Positions 19,794-32,745 are shown, counted from the stretch's first letter. The stretch: 64,000 bases of DNA from Hyaloperonospora brassicae (GCA_947650285.1 CANTFL010000086.1:1116001-1180000); one strand, 5' to 3'. Numbers and translations are program-made. The notes: generated by a model from the sequence alone, not told the origin.

Positions 19794-20184
19794 TGTGACG
19801 GGGCAGCCCGTTACATGGAATTGTCACTTTAAGGAAAGTGACAATAAAGAATATGAAGTTGAATATTCTTTAAACAATATCACCAAAGTGGTGATATTGA
19901 AGGGTCGACCAAAGAGTCTATTCATTGGTTGACATCTTGATGATATCAACCCACCAATCGCCGCAAGACGCGCGCAATGAGTGGTGACGAGACGTCACCA
20001 TACACTCAGTTATATTAGCATAATTAAGTTAAGTCAAACAAAGAGACAGTAGTTAGAAGACCTAATTGTATTAATATAACAGTTCTGCTTTTACCTTACC
20101 TACGCTTCCTCGCTTGCCTTGTGTACGTCTGTCGGGGCACCGATACCCTTGCGTTAAGTTCACGCAAGGGTGTGCCCCGTTACA
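19794..20184 (+). repeat. 3' LTR of the gypsy element
   Basis: 391 bp, aligned without gaps to the 5' LTR with seven substitutions. The first bases read TGTGACGGGG instead of TGTAACGGGG, and the end is CCCCGTTACA. No clear polypurine tract precedes it. Confidence 0.93.
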
Positions 20185-23100
20185 GTTAACGCAGATTTGA
20201 TGTTCTGAGATTTGAACGCAATGACCAGTTACATGTAAGGTCTGACCTCATCTGATTGGCTGACAAGTGACAAGTCGACAAACAAGAAGAAGACATACGG
20301 CCGCCATGTGGGATCAGCTACCAGTGCTGACATGTGCGACGAGTGGATAAAGACGCCATGCAGGAACGACATGGGTTGATGGGCGGACTGGACGTGCGTC
20401 ATGTACAACTTGACCTGTCCAAGAAGATGCAGTGTCAGTTGAATGCTGCTTTACGTGCTGATAGACTAGAGCGCTTAACGTTGAATATACATTTTACTTT
20501 CACTTCCTATATCCTTGGCACAAGTTCAGATCATCAAATGAGCGATAACCACTACACCACATTTGGATCTACCGAGCAAGAACTGGTGCCAGACAAACAC
20601 AATACACCAGGATAGCTAGTGCCAATGCATGTGAATGAAGCAATGTATATTTATGAACTAAGCGACAGCTATGGATTTAACTGAAAATTCGAATTGAATG
20701 TCTATACACGCAATAACTTGTTCTTTGGCAAGATAAGCAACGACACGATGAATAGTACAGAAGTTTAAAAAATTACTGCAATCGGAAGCTGAAGCCCAGG
20801 ATGCTTTGGCAGATCAGATGCGATTTTAAATGGAGGTGGAAGAGCGGCTACGTGCTGCTGAGTAAGTTGTAAAATAAGCATCAGTGGTTCGAGTATTATC
20901 GAGAGCAGCGCTAGCGTGGCAAGCAACATGAATAGTGAAACAAATGATTGATAAGAGCAGTACGTTGTAAAAGTTACTGAAGCATCCAACGACCGGATAA
21001 TACTCAAGCAAAAGCTGTAGGATATCGCTAGACCAGCGTAACCGGACAAAGGGCGCTGGTGGAGGATAAAGCGGAAACTTTGAGGGCGAGACTAAATATA
21101 AAGCTTTGGCTCGATTGAAAGACTTACAAAGTTTTGGCATGCTCAAGCATTGACATGTTTATGGACCGGTGAAATCAGATTGACCGTTGCATTATATGGT
21201 CATGCACCTAACAAGGTCTTCGTCGAAAGGCAGTCGAATATACGCTCAGTCATCAGAATGTACATGATCAAGATGCTTATAAAATTAGCGCACAAATATA
21301 ATATCCAATGTGACCTGCTTCGAAACTAATGTACAAGCTGAAGGTCCTGTTGCTACGATTTGGTAGCCGTAAAGATGTAAATCATTCTGTCCACAATTTT
21401 GTTGCCGTGTATATGATATGCAAACGTCTTACACACGTGTTTCAATGAGACAGGATATCGGAAATGACGAGATAAATTTACAAACTTAGGGTCGAGGAGT
21501 CGCAATTTAGATGGTAAAACTAAGCAAACTTGTCGCTAGTTTTTATACAAAAATATGCGCTGGTATTGACTCCAGACCTTAGTTCAGCTGGACTCTGAAC
21601 CCAACGAAAGTGGCCACCTCGTATTCATATGCGACATTGTGATGTGGCACACAAAGATATATATGAGATCATGGCGCTATTCAAAGAGATGCTACGTTTA
21701 GATCACGATACTGAATAAATAACGTTACATGTGGTAAGGATTGATTGTATTACGCTCAATACTTCTGTCAATGGTTCAGTAGACGAGGTAAATGCCTATT
21801 CGTGTACCAAGAGATTTATCTTTTTAATAAACAATGTTTCAGTTAATAAGTACCACATAAAACGAATCGGTCCCTTTTTTGTGTACTCCACTAATTACGG
21901 GAGCAGAAATGGGAAGGAAGCTCAACAGTTGTTTGAAATATTGCAGAGTCACCTACGTATGTATGGTGGAGCAATTTGCAGTGAGAACAAGTTGATGATA
22001 AAGCCATGCTGCTGGTAGATAAAACAAACTATGAACCTAATTGATATATCTTCGGCATCATGCACGCACTTCATAACTTTTGCATACGGCAAGACCATCT
22101 TGCTTTTGAAACATATTACGAATATGGCTAAGGCCCGAAATATTGTATATATAACTAGTTACTTTCGAGTTAATGCCATTATCCTGTATTTACCGAAATG
22201 CCACATGACCTTGTATCAGGATAAATCGACAGGCAGATTGTCAACTGCAGAAGCGTTGTCGTAGAGACCTTAAAAGGAGTATTAACCCGAGAGAAAAGCA
22301 CATGATGCGTAAACGCATATTTCACACGACCATATATATTTCTTGCGCCATTTTTTACGATACAACAAAACGGTTGAGGACGAAGCATTTTTTATTAAAA
22401 TTATTTTGCCCGGCCGAGGTCTGAACATGTCTCGCCTATTCTGTCCACATATGGCGTAGATTAGTATGGATCCGTTCAATACATCTTGCAAACAAAAGGT
22501 CTCGAGTAAGAGGCAGATTACTGAAACCTAGATACTTAATTCAAATGGATGGCTAGAAAAATACCCATACTATTTTCGACAAGCTTTTGTGTGCACGCTA
22601 TATGTGTAAGCTATCTCTCGACCAATTGATCGGCTCTGACAATTTTGCAAATCAAATCTATATATTCTACATGTACGCGGGTTGATGCCCTCCGTGCATC
22701 ATTTATGCTATTCTAACAGTAAAACGCTACAAAAGCAATGCGTATCTACTCTCTAAAAACTTTCACGTCCAGCAAATTAACTAATTATCGTCAAGATATC
22801 CCTTAAAATTGACGAAACAAAGAACGGCTTTAATGATAGAATTGTTATAATCAAACAATCGCGGCATGTCATGTCAAATGCATGCAAAAAATAAGGAATA
22901 GATTGATTATGCAGTAGCTGATTTCTGGTCAAAGGCAATCAGGATGTCTCGTCACCCATCTGCACGACTTATAAATACCATTGTTTTTTCAAATAAATGG
23001 CACGGTTGACTAAGCAACTATATCGTCGAAAACAAGACCAAGCACCAATTATTTACGCATCCTAATTACGAAATATGACCATATGAAAAACTAGTGATAA

Positions 23101-23849
23101 ATTTTAACTTTGTCGTTCAGTTTATTCTATTGTCCATGTTCACTTTATCAATGATAAAAACATCACTCATTACGCATATCTTTCATGTGTCGATTGACTT
23201 ATAAAATCAAGGATAAGCGGTCGTAGATGTATTTCCCCCCGAAAGCTGCGGTCTTGATTGATGAGCGCGAGCAAAAGTGATAAAATGCCGCCGATAAACA
23301 AGAGTTGCAAACAACTTACATATTAAGAATTTATGGACCGTTATTGCTCGCAAGATGCCCGACCCACTACCGAAAACTGAATGTACAAGTCTAAATGGTC
23401 AGGAATAGGTTGAACTGACATAATGAAGACACGAGTTGTAGGGCTAGTATTTCCAAATGAATGGATTAAACACATGTTACTTGCTCATCTGAATTATCTA
23501 ATCCCCGTACTCTCATCATCGTAATAGAACCGATTATGCAGCTCGTTGCGGAAGAAACGATATGCTCATGCGCTTATTTATATCCATCAATCAGAGAATC
23601 TTTGCATATGCTCTATTCCCGTTAACAATTTTAGCTACCGATGCAATAAATACATAAGTTTGGGAAAAACAGTGTCATATAGCTTAAGTTAGAAAATGAG
23701 GACCATAACTCTAGAATCAATAGGTTGGATGGTCTTATAAACATACATATTCCGCTTTTGGTGGAATCTTATATTGATGCGTTACATAATAAGTGTATTC
23801 CACATATCAGAAAAAAATGAAAAAGGTACCTGTAAGAGTATTTGCTCGA
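20185..23849. other. AT-rich gene-poor stretch
   Basis: No gene supported. Fragments with protein-like composition (for example a glutamate/alanine-rich plus-strand piece near 20765-20870) are cut by many stops and match no family I recognise. It is probably old transposon or gene debris. Confidence 0.5.
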
Positions 23850-24370
23850 GAGGCATCGACTAGATCAGCCTCTGCTGTCGATATAGCGCGATAATCGGTT
23901 GAAGTCGTGATATCCATGCGACAGCACCTTCAGCCAATGTGAACACATAACATGTAGTGCTCTTGTGTTGCTTTGAGGTCATTAGTTAAGTTGCCATCGC
24001 AATATCCTTCGATTACAATGTGCATCTTATTGTCGTTCATCATGTCGCAATTCTGTCGGGTGTAAGTGATGCCATCGCGCAATGTACCTGCCACATACCG
24101 TAAAGCTCTCTTCAACGTTCTGACATGCTTGGCATGTGGATGAGCGATGAAACGACTTATCGGGCCCACTACAAACCCGTTACGTAGGCCTGGTACTGAT
24201 CGCCAGGTGCACAAGCATCCCGAAAGCATCACGATATGTAAATTCAGTAATCTGTGTGTTTGCTGTTCGTATCATCACCGGCCAGACGCATATTGACTTC
24301 CATAGGGTTGCCCACAGCATGTGCCTTATCATACCCATAATTCCGTTAAATCTCTTTTGCATACTGTTCT
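23850..24370 (-). pseudogene. Ty1/copia pol relic (end of RT and start of RNase H)
   Basis: The minus-strand frames contain FTYRDAFGMLVHLAISTRP, then GPISRFIAHPHAKHVRTLKRALRYVAGTLRDGITY. This is the copia signature of the RT/RNase H junction (Y..A.G.L.YLA..TRPD, HW.A.KR.LRYL.GT). Stops and frame changes break it, and no LTRs are recognisable beside it. Confidence 0.75.
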
Positions 24371-27300
24371 TGACATATCGTGATCTGTGTATCTGTCTGT
24401 TTTACTTCGATACCAAGACACTATGGCAATTTTTAAGGATACATCGAAGAGTGTGGTGGATCCTTAGCAAGAATATGCTTGCTTGCTCTTCAGCTGATAA
24501 TATCGAGTGTTGCCAAAATCAATTTTGCTGCCATATGATTACGAGAGCATCAAGATTTTACATATATAATTTGTTTTTCAGGTGCTCATCTAAACAACCT
24601 ATTTACTCATACGGTGTTTGTATACTGAATGTGGTCGACAATGTTACCCTCGATACACTACCTGTCAGGTGCTCAACGCTTGCAAAAATTCAGAATCAAA
24701 GAATTGCTGAACAACGTCCAATGAGCTCACGTGTTGTACATGTCCGATTGTTACACTTGTAGTTGCCAAGACCAATCGAAGCATTTAAGTGAACATTTGT
24801 TTCATGGCTAAATGAATAAAGTATGCTTAAGAAAAATAGAATTTTAACATTTTCGGGTATATACTGGCTTTATAAATGCTAAGACTTATGCTATTATCAA
24901 ATTTTATTGGGTTAGTGCTGCGTAGGCAATTACTGAATTATAAAAATATACTAAACGACCCCCCCTTGCTGGGATTACTTCTGATGTACTTACACGACCC
25001 TTATATATATGGCTTGAAAAGTGGAGTAAATAGTCGCATAGGAAGTAATCGTACGCAGAATTAAAAATTATGGAAGCATCATTTTTGTATATTCGATCAG
25101 GTCTTGAAGTCTGTTTGTAATCTCATGAGACAAGCAGATCAAAACATATTGCTGTATTGACCGGCTTTGTGTCGTATTGGAATTTTTTGACGCGTAAATA
25201 TTGGTGAGTCAAAGGTTGATTTTCGGTATAAAAAGTAAAGTTAAGACGCTGGTTGTCTTGCGTATCGATTAGAAGGCAGCAATTTGACAAGATGGTATTA
25301 ACTTATTCGAAATATATGAGTTGATTAGGAAAACTCACAAGACGAGATGTCATAAGCATACCACAAATATATACAAAAGGATTAGTAAATCTCTCTACTT
25401 TGATGAACAAGACGTTATATATACGTCTTTTGAAACCGCTAGTGATGAACAAGAAGTGAAATGATTAAAATGTGAAACTTTCTTCCACTCTAACAAATTG
25501 TGAAAGGGTTGAATTCGCGAAAGGAGTTTCCAAAACATCACACCAAATATTACGATTAATGCTAGCTACGACATTTTTTGCAGGATAGATTTTCGACAAG
25601 AATACTACTAACCTCATTTATATTCATTTAGGCTTCCGATAAAAGGTTCACTGCGCACTAACGTTTAATAAGAACCACTTATTATGAGTAAGGAGCTCAT
25701 CGATCACAGGTTAAAGTTGTCGAATATCCTTTCATGTAGAAAACATGAACTTGGAGATGATTGGAATTCAGATTTCCAAAGAATTCTGCTTACGACGTTA
25801 CCACGTATCATATGCTTTGATATGTAAGAATTGTACCGTGATGATTGGATTAGTTCTACATTAATTCTTATTCGGTGGAGAGCAATACACGTCAGTAGAC
25901 GAGTGCTCTCTAGCTATTATCGAACATGCCTGCATGCTTTTATCATTCTATTCACGTAGCCACAAAGGCCTACGAGTCTTCCTTCATTTCATTTCAAAAT
26001 AACGCCTTCAACGGACTTGCTACTCATTGATCTGTAAACGACACTATAATATAAAAAACCTTTGATGTAGAAAATAATCAATGTATGGTCTCTATTATCA
26101 TCAGAAGAGTTTGTTGAATAATAATTCGTTGCTGTAAAAATGTTAATTCGGCTTCGTACTATAAAGAGATAGCTTATTTTATAAACAATTATTTTACAAA
26201 ATATGATATGGTCATTAAATTTTGCTTTGATTAATTTATCATAAATTCGTTGACTACACTAACTCGCCAATACAAATTTACGCTGTGTAAGTGGTCCAAC
26301 ACATATTTTTCGATTATCAACCCGATCAATACTATTACTTTCGATGATAAGCTTTATATTAAGTCTTTCATTCTCATCAAGAAGCTTATTATCGATCTTC
26401 ATTCCTTAAATTGTGCTCAATGCAATGATTGGCGCAATATAATGATCTGAAGATAACCTTATATTATCAAACGTTAGCAATTAGCTTATGCTTTAAAAGT
26501 AAAAATAACGTCCTCCTAGTTATCGCCATAAACGAAGACCTCTTTTTGTGCTCATAAAACGAAGATCATCGATATAATACAAGCGTCTACATTGCTTGCC
26601 CATCTATAATTATTGCGTAGTAAAGTATGTCTCATATAAAGTGTCTCATTGTAGAAGATTACGTAGCTGGCCCATGAATTCTGGGCTTGAATAAACGTAA
26701 ATTTGAAATGAGAAAAAATGACATACTTATTACACCGGGGTGACACCTACATTCCCCTTAATAAATGAATGTTTCAAGATCGGCATCCTAACCTGAAACG
26801 TTTTGTCATACCGATACCATCGATGCGACGGAATGGTACAAAGTGAATAGCGTAAAAGTTACCTTGATCACTGTGAACAGTTACTGAGAGTGAAGGCTTT
26901 ACAAAACTGATTGGAATGAGGACTGATGCGAATTAAATCCGATCGGATTCAGAATGTGTTAAAACCTAATCTTACTTCTGGAATTAAGGACATGATCATA
27001 AACCGCTTATGATGTGAATACAAGCCGGACTGATGGCTTAATCAATGATATAATCTAACAATGATAAACCAAAATGAGAGAATTTAGGATTTCTTGTGAC
27101 TGGTAAAATGATAGAGGTATGGACCTAAATAAATGAACCCCGATCAATATTGTGGATGTACAAAGAAATTGTTCAGTTTTGTTCGAAAAATGTAGGCCTA
27201 CATAATAAAACATATCGACCACTCTCAAGGCGATGAATGCTCGTGCGGGGTAGGTGCTTATCGGAAAAGATGAACCCGGAGGCCAGCGCCTGGAGGAGCA

Positions 27301-27465
27301 AAGGATCGACCCTCAGGGAAGGAGGATATGGAGATAGGGATCAAAAAGGCGACGAGACGCTCGTAGGATCATACCTGCTGGACCTACTGGAGAGAGATCA
27401 TCGCCTGTTTACCGGTCAAACGATACTGAAAGGAGTAGATCACGGTCCTCATCTGAAATTCCGGT
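24371..27465. other. AT-rich gene-poor stretch
   Basis: No supported gene, RNA or clear repeat. Short open frames here are AT-driven. Confidence 0.5.
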
Positions 27466-27620
27466 TCCTCAAGGTAGACTTCGATTCTCTCAAGGTGGAA
27501 TCCGGATATATTTAGATGAAATTCCGATTCCTCAAGATGGATCTCGGGTCCCTTTAGGTGGACCTCGGGTCTCTCTAGGTAGACTTTGGGTCTCTCTAGG
27601 TAAATCTCAGGTCTCTCATG
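27466..27620. repeat. 24-bp imperfect tandem repeat, about six to seven copies
   Basis: Units of the form TCTCTCTAGGTAGACTTYGG repeat about every 24 bases and become cleaner toward the right end. Read on the minus strand they keep an open frame with an eight-residue motif (RPEVYLE-like). No start, family or neighbour supports a gene, so I call it a minisatellite. Confidence 0.6.
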
Positions 27621-29384
27621 TCTCTCTACTCCTGGCCAGTCATACATATCAGGAATCAGGACACGAGGTAAGGTGAGGGTAGAGTAACAATGTTAAAGAA
27701 TAAGACGATCTTAAAACTACTCAATTTTGAGATCTAATTGGAGCTTCTTTGTCGTTTACACAGGAGCTTGCAATCGATCTGCACGCTTGTTTCGGGAAAG
27801 GAATATACTTTGGCTCTCTTCAAAGACATTTGCGTGGCAAGACCAAGTGCAAGTATAATTCCGGGAAGTAGTTGAACCGTGGGTTTGTCGATTAGCAAGA
27901 CGCAAGATCCGCTATTGGAAGAAGTCTCCCGACTTCGTCGTCAAGGAGAAGAGAAAAGGCCGGTTGGTTCACACTTCTGGTACAACAAGGAATAGGACAG
28001 GAGAGATAAGCATCCTAAAATATTTGGTTATACGTCCACTCTCGTCTGAGTCGATCTAGTGTCCGCCCACTGGTCCACCGAGTAAAGCATATCCACTCGG
28101 GCCCCTTAAGTCTTGCTCTATTAAAACCATGATCTACATCCCCACCACTACTAATAAAGCGTGCAACCCTCCAGACGACGGGTACACAAGGTGAGTCAAG
28201 GTCCTTACGCGGCGTCGAAATACACCTTCGTAAGTTGGAAGCCCGGCACAGTAAGTGTTTTGGGGTCTCATCACACAGTTTTAAGGACCAACCCACAACA
28301 CTCGCACAATAGCTAGCTATGGACATGGTCTGCCTACATTAGCTTGTTTTCTAGTGTGTATATATATATTTAATATACCGGCCATGGAATGAACCATAAA
28401 TGGAAATGTGCACGAGCGAACAGATATAAAAATGTAACGTCTGTATTGAAAAATTAATCTGTACTGTATCCCGATAATTTCAGTTATATAGTTTACATTT
28501 ACTACGTCAATTTATTTATTTTGTTGGATGGCTTGGGTGCGTTTTAATATTCGGAGTAAGGTCCGCACAATTATTGGACGATGAGTCACTGCATTTTGAC
28601 TCGTGGTTTAAGAGCGTAATTTCGAAGGCGAATACGAAAACTATCGTAGCACAGGATTCAAATTGAGTTTGATATTGTTGCAGATTGGAATTAACATATA
28701 TATTCATCGTTGCACTAGCAATATATATTCGTATGTATACATAGAACCTATATATGTATTCTGCATTTACTATACGGTCTTTGTATCGATGTTTTTATTG
28801 GCTACACAACTATCGGGGGCCTGCGTGGTATAAGATCACTAGTATAATGCACCCTTATATTGCGTGAACGAACTATAAATGAATTGTTTGCAGCTGATTA
28901 CACTAGTGTGCAAACAAAATATGAATTTGGAATGATAGTACACGATCGCGTGACGGCTCAAGAGGCCAGAGAATGAGATTTTTTTGCATTGGGGTAATAA
29001 ACGACAGTGTTCGATCTTATATGTAATCGCTAATCACCTACGTGTTGTCTGATGTTGTATGTGTCATATTTTTTGCCGCTTTGTGGTTCTAACATTAATA
29101 CTTTTCCCAGAGCTAAACGGAGTATATATCCATAAACCGGCCGATCGCTGACGATGACACACTCACGTAATTTATCTACCTCGCACGGTCGATCCCTTTC
29201 CCATCTGGGACTCTCCACACCGGTATAACATCGGCAAGATATAAGGAAAACTGTTTTGCTCTCGCAGCCTCGACAGCACTAACTGAATCGGCACCTCTTA
29301 TGATGGTCGTATCACTTAAATACACAACTTTGAGCTCGCATTCGTCCCTAAAAATTACAGTTGTTGATGGCCGCGACTAAGGAC
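27621..29384. repeat. Possible LTR relic of the second gypsy family, then AT-rich sequence
   Basis: Bases 28150-28250 contain ACGACGGGTACACAAGGTGAG and a following CTTCGTAAGTTGG-like stretch that resemble the 3' part of the LTRs at 29385-30417 and 39727-40675 (ACCGACGGGTACACAAGGTG, then CTCCGTTAGTTGG). The rest to 29384 shows no gene. Confidence 0.35.
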
Positions 29385-30417
29385 TCAAGCTGGAGGAGTC
29401 GATCGCCAAAATCATCAAACATGCGAGGTCTCAGAAATGACTGCGACCCGACGTTAGATGCTCGATTAGAGACTCGAAAAATTGATCACGATCTACCCTG
29501 GGTGTGTAATGCTTGATTGTGTCGACACATGATTGCGTGGACACATAATTGGTGTGGATCACATACCGCGATCCACTACCCCTCAATCCACTGCAACGCG
29601 ATACACTATACCGAGATACGCTATGAAGCGATCCACTATGGAGAGTACCGAGGTGGATCAAATGATGGGTGTGGATCACATACCGCGATCCACTACCTCG
29701 CAACCAACTGCACCACTATCCAATATGGATCGATCCAACAGGTAGTATCTGCTGTGAACCACATGAGGCAAGAAGTGAATTACATAGGCTTGCGGTGCAC
29801 AACAGTTGACCTAGCGAACAGATAGGCATAGTCATAGGATTTGAATTTGATTGGCTAACATTAAAGAGAATTGAATTTGCAACGAAAGACACGCGTCCAC
29901 TTCTCCCGGGCAGGATCTTTGGCCTCCCGTTGAATAGAGAGTCACCCGCGTCTCTACAAACTTTTCCCTTGGATTGTTTGGCCAGGCGGAACATCAGTTC
30001 TCACCCCACCCCCACCCCAACTGCGATCGGACGCAGGGAACTACTGGTTCAGATTCAAGATCGCGAGACGGCTCAAGTGGTCAGAAGGCTCGCAAATCAA
30101 GAATCATCTTTGGATACAGGCAAATCTGGGAGAGCGCTCAAGTGTACTTACGATCAAGTGAAGCATTTCCACTCGATCAACCCTACGTTTAACCGGGTGA
30201 AGAATTTCCACCCGATCAACACCTATCCCCCAAAATGGTCAGGTTCAGCTTCAACTCGAGTCGACCGAGAAGAGCGTAACCCGCCCCACCGACGGGTACA
30301 AAAGGTGAGCAAGAAGACAAAGAGCACGGAATCGAGGTATTCCCTCCGTTAGTTGGTCGTATGGGTGCCAGTGGAGAGTCGGGATCACAAGGAATTTGTG
30401 ATTACCAGTCTACCACA
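29385..30417 (+). repeat. Left LTR of the second gypsy element
   Basis: Shares TCAAGCTGGAGGAGTCGATC at its start and ends in CCACA, followed directly by a TGG-starting primer-site candidate (30419). It contains an internal repeat of GATCACATACCGCGATCCAC about 100 bases apart. Relative to the right LTR it has an extra segment near 30170-30250 made of a second CATTTCCACTCGATCAAC-like unit. Confidence 0.8.
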
Positions 30418-30616
30418 ATGGTGCGCGGGCCCGAATGGACTGGTGACTCGAAATTTCACCTTGAGTCACTGAGCGAAGAATTTAAGATCAAAACTATCCT
30501 GGGATAGAAGCTCCAGAGAAAGAGGTATCGGCGCAGACGCGTAAGAATGATGGGTCCCTAAATTGTAAAATCTTGGGAGGGGCTTTGACGTCAAGAAAAT
30601 GAAATAGGAAGATCGG

Positions 30617-32745
30617 ATGCACGATCTGGAAGAAAAACTCCAACCCCATCTTGAGGTTCCTATGAGGGCCACCGCAGATCGCGCTGCAAAGCACGGTCTG
30701 CAGGATGAAAGTATCATAGGAATCCCCACACGAAATTCATTCATACCCGACGAACCATCAGATATGATGAAGAAAAAAGCGGAAAGTTTGGACGACCTAT
30801 AGAAACTGGCCACGGTGAAACAAGATCGAAGCGTCTACAAGAACAGGCAAGCCGGAGACAAGGTCAAGACGGAGAAGATGGATCAAGAACTTAAGTCAGT
30901 GGATCGCGGTGTGAAGTTCGAAGATTGGCTATTCGACGCATTCAGCCGGTAATACCACTTGACGGAGATGAAGAAGCTGTTTTCGAGCGACCCTGTGCTG
31001 AAGAAGATCAAGCCGAAGCTGACCGGATCGCTACGCTGACCAATATCTGCACCCAAACCAACTCCCAACGTGTTGAAGGCGCTCCGGCGTCCAATTAACC
31101 TGCTAACTGAGGTGGAGCTCACTAATGGAACGTATAATACGGAAAATCTATTCGAGTGCAACCACGATCGAGTGATCGCTGCCGGACTGTCGCTGTTTAA
31201 GACGTTAAGTCCACTCATAGGCATACGTGACCCTGGAGACAATCCGACCCCGCCGATCGGCACCACGGATTAACGGATTACGCCGCGAGTCACGTTGGAT
31301 CAAGTTCTCACACCGATCAACGATATCCCCAAGGATGAATATACTGGATCGTCCGGTAATGCTTCAGCGGAGTCAGAAGAGGACTCGAACAATTCGTCCA
31401 AGATGCAACGGATGTCGCTAGGATCAAAGGGCGTGGATCTATTGCGGAAGAAATTTGAACGTAATGAGGCAGAGGCGCAAGCGAGGAAGCCACAGGCGAC
31501 GCTGTTCATGAACATAATGGGCCTAGATCAGGTAAATTCCTTTTTCCGAGCGGCCATGAAGAAATATGAGCTAGAAAAAGCCCTTATGAACGGTGAATAA
31601 TCAGCTATTCACCCACCCGAACCGTATATTAATATGCCAGATGTGGACATGGAGTCGGTTGGATCGCGTCTTAGTAGATCGCACGACCATGATCATGCGC
31701 GCCGAGACCAAGTTAATAATAGCCCCTGTCGATTCCCACAGGTGGTAAAGGCAGGGGCTTCGGATGGTGGTGGTTTCCTAACCCAGAGAATTTGGATGTA
31801 TGTCATGGCTGAACTCAAATAGTTTGCCGGACGGGAGAAGAATGAAGAACGAGCGAGAAACTGGATCAGTAAGGTGAAGTCAGCGTTCCTACGCAATCAA
31901 GCGCCTGATGCGGAAAAGAGCCTGGTGTTCAGCGATCTTCTTACAGTTCCTGTGCGTGACTGGTATAACCAGATCAGTCTCTCAACGAGGACTTCGTGGA
32001 AGGCACTCCTGGAAGCCTTCATGGCTAAATACAGAAGTAAAAACGGTATTCGATAGGAAGACTCTACTACCAAGCCCGTAAGCGATTGAACGGAACCTTA
32101 TTGGAGTACTTGTACCGTCTGAATGTCGCTGCGATCATGGCGAAGATCCCGATACGAGATGGACCGTCTGCTATCCGTAAGGAACATGTAAACCATTACA
32201 TTAGTACCCTTGACGATCGCGATCTAAGGAGAATATTGACAATGTTACGCCTTGAAGATGCAGACTATATCAAAGAAACTCTGCTAGAATGCGAAAGTTT
32301 GGAAGTCCGAGAAGCTCACGCCTCCCTGGGGTCATAACAATTTAGACAGCGTCTTAAGACACCGGCGGCCCAAATGCCAGCGAGACCGGCTCGGGCTGTG
32401 AGAGAGATCCACGGGGAAAGCGAGAGCAGTGGATCAGACATTGACTCCAGCGGATCGGATACTGACTCGGATCGACGAAATGTGTACATGGCTGCAGATG
32501 CGGATCGCGCTTAGAAGTCAGAAGACTCGCTAATTAGAAGTGAGAAATTCGAATACGAGAAGATTTCAAATGGTGGAAAGTTTCAAACAGTGTGCACGCA
32601 CTGGGGGTCAAAGAAGCATGACGGTCGCGTATGTTGGAAGCGACTGACGTGTCAGAAGTGCGGACGTCAAGGTCATCTTGCGGAAAAGTACTACTACGTG
32701 TGTTCCGTATGCAATAGCATCCACGACGAAGAAAAGTGAACGATG
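30617..32745 (+). pseudogene. Gag relic with double zinc knuckle
   Basis: Broken frames give a capsid-like segment (31874-32337: FSDLLTVPVRDWYNQI, WKALLEAFMAKY, LLEYLYRLNVAA, YISTLDDRDLRRIL) and, near 32590-32740, cysteine-rich knuckles (VCTHWGSKKHDGRVCWKRLTC, then CGRQGHLAEKYYYVCSVC in a separate run). Stops separate all pieces. Confidence 0.7.

Larger units (their letters stand above)
12205..20184 (+). mobile_element. Ty3/gypsy chromovirus, nearly full length but inactivated
   Basis: An element of 7,980 bp with direct LTRs (12205-12595 and 19794-20184). Between them, in sense order, lie gag, retropepsin, reverse transcriptase, RNase H, integrase and a chromodomain: the Ty3/gypsy order with the chromovirus C-terminal tail. 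An antisense reading frame fills the space before the 3' LTR. The two LTRs are each 391 bp and differ at 7 positions (about 98% identity), so insertion was fairly recent, yet the coding part has at least five in-frame stops and more than one frame change, so this copy cannot make its own proteins. The 5-bp flanks (GTTTG left, GTTAA right) do not match. The whole element is dense in short inverted repeats (see separate entry). Confidence 0.93.
12205..20184. repeat. Element-wide array of short inverted repeats (hairpins)
   Basis: More than 60 inverted repeats with arms of 6-13 bp were found by eye across both LTRs and all coding domains, about one per 30-40 bases. Examples: 13089-13115 (10-bp arms), 13925-13949 (12), 14262-14287 (13, no loop), 15648-15670 (10, loop 3), 17004-17027 (10, loop 4), 17742-17769 (10), 18147-18163 (7). 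They are not copies of one unit: each has its own sequence. Host genes in the same window do not show the pattern to the eye. Confidence 0.85.

Noticed and set aside
12205..20184. CRISPR-like array to explain the regular spacing of short palindromes
   Set aside because: The palindromes differ from each other, lie inside retrotransposon coding sequence and have no constant repeat or spacer; the genome is eukaryotic.
29431..29825. Open frames inside the second gypsy LTRs
   Set aside because: They arise from the internal GATCACATACCGCGATCC repeats and occur identically in both LTRs; no protein family.
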